From: VRUE01 sp035712345
GTDB lineage: Bacteria > Actinomycetota > Thermoleophilia > Solirubrobacterales > 70-9
Reading direction: 5' to 3'
DNA: 64,000 bases
Assembly (NCBI GenBank): GCA_035712345.1
Contig: DASTAY010000024.1
Span: forward strand, 1 to 64,000
Position 1 is the stretch's first letter. Every line of letters starts with the position of its first letter. Shown in pieces: positions 57,473 to 64,000 of this stretch. A model generated the notes under the pieces. That model had not been told where the DNA came from and ran no database searches. It worked only from the letters and a program-made list of their open reading frames with translations. The position numbers were made by a program, and so were the translations under genes.

Positions 57473-58402
57473 GACCTGTTCAGACCCGACCTGGCTCTCG
57501 CCGAGATCGCGAAGCGCCAACATGGCGTCATCTCGGCCGCGCAGTTGCACGGCCTGGGAATCGACGAACGGGGAATCCATGCTCGGGCCGCCGCCGGGCG
57601 ATTGCACCGGGTCCATCGAGGCGTATACGCGGTGGGTCACGCGGCGCTTTCGCTCCAGGGTCGGTGCATGGCCGCCGTGCTCGCGGTGGGGCGTGGCTCC
57701 ATGCGAGTGGGTGACCCGCTGCTCGACTACTGGGGTGCGGCGGTAAGCCATCGCGGCGCCGCGATGCTCTGGGAACTGTTGCCGGGCACGCTGGGAACCG
57801 TCGACGTCATCGTGTCGGGCAACGGGGGCAGGGCTCGTCGCGCCGGCATTCGTGTTCATCGCTCACGTTCGCTTGCCCGCCGCGACGTGGTCGCCCGCCA
57901 GGGGGTGCCGCTCACCAGCTCCGCTCGAACGGTGGAGGATCTGCGTCGTGCAGTCGCCGCGGGATGGCCCGGTGCGCTTACGCCGCGCGAGTTGCGCAAG
58001 GCGATCAGGCAGGCGAACGTGCTCGGACTGCCAGTGGACGAGGAGAGCCGCCGGGACCGCACACGCGGCGACCTGGAGGAGGGCTTTCTTCGGCTGTGCC
58101 GCCGCCATCGGCTGCCGCTGCCGGAGGTGAACGTTCGCGTCGGCGCGTATCTCGTCGACTTCATGTGGCGCGAGCGGCGGCTGGTCGTGGAAACCGACCA
58201 CTACACCCATCACCGAGGACGAGCAGCCTTCCAGGACGACAGGACCCGGGGTCTCGAGTTGAAGCGCCTTGGCTACGAGGTCCTGCCGCTGTCCGAAAGG
58301 CAGATCGACGAGGAAGCGCGCCGGGTCGCGGAGACCCTTGCGACTATCCTGGCCGGCGCTCCGGGCCTGTCGTTCCTCGGCGGGAATCCCAGAAGGCGCT
58401 AG
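57449..58402 (+). CDS. AbiEi-type winged-helix/DUF559 endonuclease-like protein
   Basis: 317 residues. The N-terminal AbiEi-like winged helix (LALAEIAKRQHGVISAAQLH; RLHRVHRGVYAVGH) and its beta domain (GTVDVIVSGNGGRARRAGIR) are followed by a C-terminal DUF559 domain (VNVRVGAYLVDFMWRERRLV; ETDHYTHHRGRAAFQDD; LELKRLGYEVLPLSERQI), a Vsr/PD-(D/E)xK-like fold with Asp and Glu in place. Such fusions are common in Solirubrobacterales and may be defence or selfish genes. It lies head-on inside a two-component locus and overlaps the end of the kinase gene by four bases. Confidence 0.82.
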   Translation: MEGKVATPDLFRPDLALAEIAKRQHGVISAAQLHGLGIDERGIHARAAAGRLHRVHRGVYAVGHAALSLQGRCMAAVLAVGRGSMRVGDPLLDYWGAAVSHRGAAMLWELLPGTLGTVDVIVSGNGGRARRAGIRVHRSRSLARRDVVARQGVPLTSSARTVEDLRRAVAAGWPGALTPRELRKAIRQANVLGLPVDEESRRDRTRGDLEEGFLRLCRRHRLPLPEVNVRVGAYLVDFMWRERRLVVETDHYTHHRGRAAFQDDRTRGLELKRLGYEVLPLSERQIDEEARRVAETLATILAGAPGLSFLGGNPRRR

Positions 58403-59256
58403 TTCGGGACCGAGAGGCGCACGGTGGTGCCGTGGCCGGGGCGTGACTCGATCGTCAGCTCGGCCCCGATCAGGAGCGCCCGCTCGCGCATGCCGCCGAT
58501 GCCGAGGCCCTGCTCGGATTGCTCGAAGGCGAAGCCCCGGCCGTCGTCGGCCACCTCGAGCTCGACGGCCGAGCCGGGGCGGCGCAGGGTGACGGCGATC
58601 CTCTGGGCCTCGCTGTGGCGAGTGGCGTTGCTGAGCGCCTCTTGGGCGACTCGGTAGAGGACGAGCTGCACGTCGTCGTCGAGGTCGGAGAAATCGCCCT
58701 CGGCGGCCAGCTCGGCGGCGAACCCAGAGCGCTTCACCTGCTCGACCTGGCCCGCGATCGCGGCGATGAGGCCGAGGTCGTCAAGCGCGGTGGGCCGCAG
58801 CTGGCGTGCGAGCGAGAGCAGCTCCTGCATCGCCTGGTTGGCGAGCGCGCGCGTCTCGGCGATCTCCGGCTCGAGCTCGGGCGGCGCCGCTTCGCGCACC
58901 GCCTCCAGTCGCAGCAAGAGGCCGGTCAGCGACTGGTTGACCTCGTCGTGCAGGTCACGGGCGACCCGGGCGCGCTCCTCCTCCTGGGCGCGCAGCGCGG
59001 CGCTGCCGGCGCGGCGCCGCTCGGCTTCCAGACGGCGCAGCATGCGCAGGAAGGCGAGCTCGATCCGCTCGACCTCCTCGGTCTCGCCGACGCCGTCGAT
59101 CGATGGCGGCAGGGCGGAGGCGGGTCGGTTGAGGTCGACCTTCTCCATGTCCTCGATCAGTTGCTCCAGCGGCGCCAGGCGGCGCCGTTGCCGCAGCAGC
59201 GCCGCGGCCAGGAGAACAACTGCGACAGCGAGGATCGCGACCGCCGCCAGCGTCAT
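58399..59256 (-). CDS. HisKA_3-type sensor histidine kinase
   Basis: 285 residues. One N-terminal transmembrane helix (LAAVAILAVAVVLLAAALL) and no extracellular sensor domain. A coiled coil leads to the HisKA_3 dimerisation helix with phosphorylatable H103 (RVARDLHDEVNQSL), then an ATPase domain (LYRVAQEALSNATRHSEAQR, VADDGRGFAF, GLGIGGMRERA). It should phosphorylate the NarL-type regulator at 56785-57369. With only a membrane helix it may sense the membrane or a partner. Confidence 0.92.
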   Translation of the reverse strand: MTLAAVAILAVAVVLLAAALLRQRRRLAPLEQLIEDMEKVDLNRPASALPPSIDGVGETEEVERIELAFLRMLRRLEAERRRAGSAALRAQEEERARVARDLHDEVNQSLTGLLLRLEAVREAAPPELEPEIAETRALANQAMQELLSLARQLRPTALDDLGLIAAIAGQVEQVKRSGFAAELAAEGDFSDLDDDVQLVLYRVAQEALSNATRHSEAQRIAVTLRRPGSAVELEVADDGRGFAFEQSEQGLGIGGMRERALLIGAELTIESRPGHGTTVRLSVPN

Positions 59257-59410
59257 TCGATGTCTCCGAATCTCACGCTTGCGACTTTATGCGGGCTATG
59301 GCACGTACAAGGTCCCACACGACGAAATAGGGGGTGGCACCTATAGGTGGATCGCGGCCGCGCCGCAATACTTCGCAGGCGGCCCAACCCACGATCAGGA
59401 GCGAGATGCG

Positions 59411-60271
59411 ATGACCACCACCAAGCAGTCCACCTTCGGCGCCACGCTGCGGACGACGATCCTGCTGGCGTCCCTCTCAGGCCTGCTGGTCGTCATCGGC
59501 GCGCTGATCGGCGGCGCACAGACGGCCGGCCTGTTCCTCCTCATCGCCCTTGCGATCAACTTCTTCTCCTATTTCTTCAGCGACAAGATGGCGCTGGCGA
59601 TGGCGCGGGCCAAGCCGATCGAGGAGTCCGAAAACCCGCGCCTCTACCAGATCGTGCGCGAACTGACGACGCGCGCCGGACTGCCGATGCCGCGCCTCTA
59701 CATGATCCCCCAGCAGCAGCCGAATGCCTTCGCCACCGGCCGCAACCCCAAGCACGCCGCGGTCGCGGTCACCGAAGGGATCACCAAGCTGCTCTCCGAG
59801 GACGAGCTGCGCGGCGTCCTCTCCCACGAGCTCGCCCACGTCCAGCACCGCGACATCCTGATCCAGTCGGTCGCCTCGGCGATCGGCGCCGCGATCACCT
59901 ACCTCGCCTACATGCTGATGTGGTTCGGCAACGACGACGACTCGCCGCTCAGCCTCGTCGCCTCCCTGGCGCTCGTCCTGTTGGCGCCGATCGCCGCGAC
60001 GATCATCCAACTCTCGATCTCGCGCCAGCGTGAGTACGCGGCCGACGCCGGCGGCGCCCAGATCTGCGGCAACCCGGAGTCGCTGGCCAGCGCCCTGCTG
60101 CGCCTCGAGCAGGGCGCCGAAGCGATGCCGATGCAGGTCAACCAGGCGGCCGAGCCGCTCTACATCGTCCGGCCCTTCAAGGGCAAGGGCCTCGCCGGCC
60201 TCTTCTCGACCCACCCCCCGATCGAGGAGCGGGTCAGGCGCCTGCGACAGATGCGCCCCAGCCTCGGCTGA
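59411..60271 (+). CDS. htpX: M48 zinc metalloprotease HtpX
   Basis: 286 residues from ATG 59411. The zinc motif is HELAH (139-143) with the third-ligand Glu in QREYAADAGG. Two N-terminal and two central hydrophobic segments anchor it in the membrane with the active site inside. NAFATGRNPKHAAVAVTEG is the conserved family stretch. HtpX degrades misfolded membrane proteins. All catalytic residues are present and the length is typical. Confidence 0.95.
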   Translation: MTTTKQSTFGATLRTTILLASLSGLLVVIGALIGGAQTAGLFLLIALAINFFSYFFSDKMALAMARAKPIEESENPRLYQIVRELTTRAGLPMPRLYMIPQQQPNAFATGRNPKHAAVAVTEGITKLLSEDELRGVLSHELAHVQHRDILIQSVASAIGAAITYLAYMLMWFGNDDDSPLSLVASLALVLLAPIAATIIQLSISRQREYAADAGGAQICGNPESLASALLRLEQGAEAMPMQVNQAAEPLYIVRPFKGKGLAGLFSTHPPIEERVRRLRQMRPSLG

Positions 60272-60285
60272 GCAAAGCGGGACAC

Positions 60286-60330
60286 CGGCGTAGAGGTTTG
60301 CGCCGCATGGCGAACCAAATCTCTACGGCG
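60286..60330 (+). repeat. Hairpin after htpX
   Basis: CGGCGTAGAG (60286-60295) pairs with CTCTACGGCG (60321-60330, one mismatch), with an inner GGTT..CGCC/GGCG.AACC stem. A probable terminator or dispersed hairpin, similar in style to those at 10562 and 57424. Confidence 0.5.
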
Positions 60331-60360
60331 TGAAGAAGGATTCCCGTTGGCGCGGCTCCG

Positions 60361-60389
60361 TTGACCGGGCGGTATTTAAGAACTACCCT
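60361..60389 (+). promoter_or_regulatory. Candidate promoter for the TetR gene
   Basis: TTGACC (60361-60366), a 17-base spacer and TACCCT (60384-60389), 33 bp before the TetR start. The following GTACGTGTAAC stretch is a possible self-operator. Confidence 0.35.
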
Positions 60390-60421
60390 GTACGTGTAAC
60401 GGGATAGACCGTTCGCGAGAG

Positions 60422-61162
60422 ATGGCCAAGGCACGCGCCAGCACCAAACCCGCAGCTCCCAAGCGGCTTCCGCGCGGCCGGCATGCGCTCTCGCCTGATG
60501 AGGTGCTCCGCGACCAGCGGGAGCGACTGATCGATGCCGTGCCGGGGGTAGTCGCCGAGCGTGGCTACGAAGCCATGTCGGTCGCCGACATCGTCAAGGC
60601 GGCGGCCGTATCCCGCAACGCCTTCTACAAGAACTTCAGCGACAAGCAGGATTGCTTCGCGACTGCCCACGACGCTGGTCACGACCGGCTCTTCGAGGTC
60701 CTCTCCGGGTCCTGCGACGCCGGGGCGACGATCGAGGAGAGGGTGGAGGCCTCGCTGGCCGCCGGCCTCCATGCGATGGCGGCGGACCCCGATATGGCGC
60801 GCCTGCTCTTCGTCGAGGCGCCCTCCGCAGGCGAGGAGCTTGCGCTCGCCTATCACGAATGGTTGCAGCGTTACGGCACCCTGTTGCGCGCCGCCGCCCC
60901 CGAACTGCCGTCCCAGGCGATCCCTCCACCTGAGGTCGAGGGTGTGATCGTCGGCGGCATCGCCTCCCGCGTCGCCAGCGAGGTCCTCCACGGTCGCGCG
61001 GCGAAGCTCCCCGACCTCACCGCCCCCTTGGTCGAGTACCTGCTTGCCTTCTACCGCCTCGGCGACACCGGCCCCAAAGAGGGCAGGCTCGTCGCCTTCG
61101 AACGCGACCAGCCACCGGCGAAGACTCACGCCGACGCACAGCGCCGCCGCGCCAGCGCTTAG
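60422..61162 (+). CDS. TetR-family transcriptional regulator
   Basis: 246 residues. TetR HTH near residues 45-90: LIDAVPGVVAERGYEAMSV, ADIVKAAAVSRNAFYKNFSD (classic recognition helix and FYxxF motif). The C-terminal ligand domain is all-helical (VEASLAAGLHAMAADPDMAR, EVEGVIVGGIASRVASEVL). The basic N-terminal 30 residues (KARASTKPAAPKRLPRGRH) are an extension. Targets are not evident; the next gene is far downstream. Confidence 0.9.
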   Translation: MAKARASTKPAAPKRLPRGRHALSPDEVLRDQRERLIDAVPGVVAERGYEAMSVADIVKAAAVSRNAFYKNFSDKQDCFATAHDAGHDRLFEVLSGSCDAGATIEERVEASLAAGLHAMAADPDMARLLFVEAPSAGEELALAYHEWLQRYGTLLRAAAPELPSQAIPPPEVEGVIVGGIASRVASEVLHGRAAKLPDLTAPLVEYLLAFYRLGDTGPKEGRLVAFERDQPPAKTHADAQRRRASA

Positions 61163-61734
61163 GAACGGCCTTCCGTCGAATCCGCCCGTTCCCAAGGGCG
61201 AACGCTCGCCTATCTGGGAACTCTCCGGGTTTCGCTAGAACCTTTCCTTGCCAAAACCGCTGCAAATGACGGTCGTAATCAGAAATACCATGTGCGTATC
61301 TTGACAACGACGTACGGGTGTGTTTGCATGCGGCCACGTCTTCACTTAGGAACGAAGACGGTATAGCCAACGAAGTACCCAGGCAGGGAACAGGGAAATC
61401 GAGCGCCGAGGCAGCTAAAGGGAAGCGGCCGACAGCGGGGCTCACGGGACAAGGAGAGGCATCGAGTGAGACGTCCTATGTCAACTCTCAGAGGGTTGAA
61501 AGCGACAAAGACCGCCGTCCAGAGCGGGGTCGTAGGGCAGGCTGGTGTCATAGGGAGCTCTGTTGACCCAGCAGCGTCACACCCTGGCGCGTCCGAGCCC
61601 GCGAATCGCATCGGAATGGCGGGGGCACTCACTCGGCGACAGGCCGAGCTTTCTCTAGCCAGCCCTCAGGACAGGACCTCCATTCGGTCGGCCATGACCT
61701 ATCGAACTCAGAAGACCGGCAGGGAGAATCACCA
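61163..61734 (+). other. 572-bp intergenic region with candidate promoter and leader
   Basis: No gene is convincing here. TTGACA at 61301-61306 with TTGCAT near 61324 may be a promoter, followed by a perfect hairpin CGTCTTC/GAAGACG (61337-61360). If real, the secreted-protein gene at 61735 has a leader of about 400 nt. I could not match it to a known riboswitch or RNA family. Confidence 0.4.
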
Positions 61735-64000
61735 ATGAGGCACCACGCAAAAGCATCTGCCGTAGTAAGGCCGCTCCAGGGACAGGCCATCGGTTTCCGC
61801 GGCGCACTCGCCGTCGCGGCCTGCCTCCTGCTGGTCGGGGTTCTTGCTGCTCCGGCTGCAGCCTTGCCCAGTCATCCCTTCCTCGAAACTTTCGGGAGCG
61901 CCAACCAGCCGAGCTTCTCCAGCCCCGCGGGTCTCGCCGTCGACCAGTCCACCGGCGACGTCTACGTAATCGACATCGACGCTCAGACGCTTTCGCGCTA
62001 CGACGAGGAAGGCAACCCGGTCGAATTCTCCGGGCTGGGGACCAACGTCATAGATGGAAAGAATGGCGCGGATGTCACCCCCCAGGGGAAGATCCTCGGC
62101 AGCTTCGGAGCGCCGAACGAAGTCGAGGTTGCAATCGATGAATCTGGAGGATCCACTGATGGCAACATCTATGTCACCGATACCACCAGCTCCGTAATCG
62201 ACATCTTTTCTTCCACCGGTAGTTACCTCGGACAGCTGAGTGAATCCAGCGAAGGCTCGTTCGGCGAATCCTGTGGAGTAGCTGTCGACTCGGCGGGCGC
62301 TGTCTACACCGGCGACTACAACGGCAAGATCCACAAGTTCGTTCCCTCGGGCAGCTTCCCGGTCAATGCCGACAACGCCGCCAACTTCACCTATTCGGAA
62401 GCCTGCCAGTTGGCGGCCGGCGCCGGATCCACCGCGGGCTCCATCTTCGTCACCTCCTACGGCGGGCAGCTGGGCAAGCTGGACAGCTCAACCGGTGCTC
62501 TCGAGTACACGCTGGAAAGCGGCGTCACCACCGCGGCCGTCGATCCGGCCAGCGGCCACGTTTACGCCCTCGTGGGCTCCTCGTTAAAGGAGTTCGACGC
62601 CTCCGGGTCTTCGGGCGCCAGCACACTCTCGGTCACCTCGCTCAGCGGCTCGGGCAACGGCGTCGCCACGCGGGGCGCGACCGAAGAGGTCTACGTCTCT
62701 GGCGCCTCCAACGTGCAGGTCTACGGCCCGCTGCCGCCCCCGGTGCCGAAACTCGAAGGGGAGTGGGCCTCAGACGTCGTCTCCAGTGAAGCGAAGCTGA
62801 ACGCCGCGATCAACCCGCAGAGCTCTGCGACCACCTACCACTTCGAATGGGGGCCGAGCGCCGCATACGGGAACGAAACGCCGGAGCTCGCGGTCGGCTC
62901 CGACAGTTCCGTCCACCACGTCGTCCGGCTGCTGAGTGGCCTCACCGAGGGCACCACCTATCATTACCGGGTCGTCGCGGTCAACTCCGTCGGCACCACC
63001 GTCGGAGCCGACCGCACCTTCACCACCTACGCCCCGACGCCCCAGGACACGAGCTGCCCCAATCAGGCCTACCGCACGGGCGCGGGGGCCGAGCTGCCCG
63101 ACTGCCGGGCCTATGAGATGGTCAGCCCGGTCGACAAGAACGGCGGCGACATCACCTGGCTGTTCGGAGGCGGCTTCTCGTCCGACGCCGGCTACAGCCA
63201 GAGCTCGCTGAACGGCGAGAAGGTCACCTACTCCTCGGGCACCGCCTTCGGCGACGCGCTCAGCCACCCCTTTACCAGCCAGTACATCGCAACCCGTCAC
63301 GCGGGCGTGGGCTGGAGCACGCACGCGATCAACCCGCCCGAACGCGGCGGTCAGGTGCTCGCCCCCGGCTTCATCGACCGCGAGTACAAAGTCTTCTCGC
63401 CCGATCTCTCCTACGGCTGGCTGGCGCCCGAGAGTGGCCTGGCGCTGGCGCCTGGGGCGGCGGAAGGCTACGTCAACCTCTACCGGCGCGACAACCTCAC
63501 CGATAGCTACCGGACGCTGACGATCGGTGCGCGGGAAGCCGATCCAAGCAGCGGTTACGAAATCGGGTTCGAGGGCGCCTCGGCCGATGGGACGCACGCG
63601 ATCTTCGTCGCCCCTGACAGCCTCACCCCCGACGCGCCGCCGCCGGGCAATGAGACGAACCTCTACGAGTGGGTGGACGGCAGCCTGCGCCTGGTCAGCA
63701 TCCTGCCGGGTGGGGAACCGGTGACGGGCGCGTCCTCCTCGGCCGGGAACGTCGCCGGCGCTGGTACGGCCCCCCTCCCGGGTCGGGCAGTGAACCTCCA
63801 GCACGCGATCTCCGACGACGGTTCGCGAATCTTCTGGACCAGGCAAGACGGCACCGGAATGGTGGGCCAGCTCTATGCCCGCATCGACGGTACGCGGACG
63901 ATCCCCGTCTCCGAATCGGTGTCGAGCGGAGACGCGGCCTTCTGGACCGCGAGCGCCGACGGCTCAAAGGTCATCTTCACGACGAACCTGACGGATTCCG
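61735..64000 (+). CDS. Large secreted NHL/TolB-like repeat protein (partial, runs off the window)
   Basis: At least 755 residues, open to the window end, from ATG 61735 with AGGGAGAA before it. A long signal peptide (core ALAVAACLLLVGVLAAPAAA). Residues about 45-300 hold NHL-like blades (FSSPAGLAVDQSTGDVYVID; GAPNEVEVAIDESGGSTDGN; SFGESCGVAVDSAGAVYTGD). A fibronectin type III-like module follows (TTYHFEWGPSAAYGNET; LTEGTTYHYRVVAVNSVG), and then repeats like those of 19414-21846 (GASADGTHAIFVAPDSL). This order is typical of surface proteins in Solirubrobacterales. The ligand is unknown. Confidence 0.85.
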   Translation, partial: MRHHAKASAVVRPLQGQAIGFRGALAVAACLLLVGVLAAPAAALPSHPFLETFGSANQPSFSSPAGLAVDQSTGDVYVIDIDAQTLSRYDEEGNPVEFSGLGTNVIDGKNGADVTPQGKILGSFGAPNEVEVAIDESGGSTDGNIYVTDTTSSVIDIFSSTGSYLGQLSESSEGSFGESCGVAVDSAGAVYTGDYNGKIHKFVPSGSFPVNADNAANFTYSEACQLAAGAGSTAGSIFVTSYGGQLGKLDSSTGALEYTLESGVTTAAVDPASGHVYALVGSSLKEFDASGSSGASTLSVTSLSGSGNGVATRGATEEVYVSGASNVQVYGPLPPPVPKLEGEWASDVVSSEAKLNAAINPQSSATTYHFEWGPSAAYGNETPELAVGSDSSVHHVVRLLSGLTEGTTYHYRVVAVNSVGTTVGADRTFTTYAPTPQDTSCPNQAYRTGAGAELPDCRAYEMVSPVDKNGGDITWLFGGGFSSDAGYSQSSLNGEKVTYSSGTAFGDALSHPFTSQYIATRHAGVGWSTHAINPPERGGQVLAPGFIDREYKVFSPDLSYGWLAPESGLALAPGAAEGYVNLYRRDNLTDSYRTLTIGAREADPSSGYEIGFEGASADGTHAIFVAPDSLTPDAPPPGNETNLYEWVDGSLRLVSILPGGEPVTGASSSAGNVAGAGTAPLPGRAVNLQHAISDDGSRIFWTRQDGTGMVGQLYARIDGTRTIPVSESVSSGDAAFWTASADGSKVIFTTNLTDS

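Noticed and set aside
61318..61566. 82-codon open frame in the intergenic region
   Set aside because: No family, poor ribosome site, and low-complexity polar composition; treated as non-coding.
1..64000. CRISPR array or intact insertion sequence
   Set aside because: No regular spacer-repeat array and no transposase or integrase reading frame was found; repeats seen are palindromes or short duplications.

Overview
The window is GC-rich, densely coded DNA from an actinobacterium. The best fit is the Thermoleophilia/Solirubrobacterales: large secreted NHL/TolB-like repeat proteins, small paralogous lipoproteins, a full type IV pilus set without an outer-membrane secretin in view, an MEP-pathway ispH, a WS/DGAT acyltransferase, and a SUF system with an Rrf2 regulator. 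This placement is inferred from protein content, not from a marker gene.

Layout. 1-7905: a secreted protein and a frameshifted relic of it, three related lipoproteins, three paralogous winged-helix regulators, an AbiE-like fused protein and an AbrB/PIN toxin-antitoxin pair. 8039-28392: type IV pilus genes in two blocks. The first is pilB-pilT-pilC with a thioredoxin-like partner. The second holds minor pilins, the major pilin behind a GEMM (cyclic-di-GMP-I) riboswitch, a prepilin peptidase and pilMNO. Between the blocks lie a Fic protein, a membrane-bound sigma-4/anti-sigma fusion and a decayed DUF6159 gene. 28427-31536: phage-like cargo (tail-fibre-like protein, methyltransferase, M15-like peptidase) and an HxlR regulator. 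31597-42101: an AAA-type ATPase with a four-half-site operator, two GET3/ArsA-like ATPases, a ParA-family ATPase overlapping ftsZ, a gamma-glutamyltransferase and a class III cyclase. 42104-48145: fxsA, WS/DGAT, ispH, redox-like proteins and a cupredoxin/membrane-protein pair. 48351-55215: a split SUF iron-sulfur cluster locus with an Rrf2 regulator and two copies of a palindromic operator. 55270-64000: an MFS exporter, a two-component system interrupted by an AbiEi/DUF559 gene, htpX, a TetR regulator and a large secreted NHL protein running off the end.

The most unusual observation is a 92-bp palindromic element present three times inside protein-coding genes (34203, 36941, 38094), each time in the same reading frame, encoding a Pro/Ala-rich linker. 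The copies differ mainly at positions that keep stems paired. A fourth, divergent copy with the same ends sits just after ispH (45087). It behaves like a structured, coding-compatible mobile repeat, comparable in concept to Rickettsia palindromic elements. Other notable points are c-di-GMP control of the pilin mRNA, a 43-bp exact gene-end duplication at a paralog's stop codon, and several palindromic operators next to regulatory or toxin-antitoxin genes.
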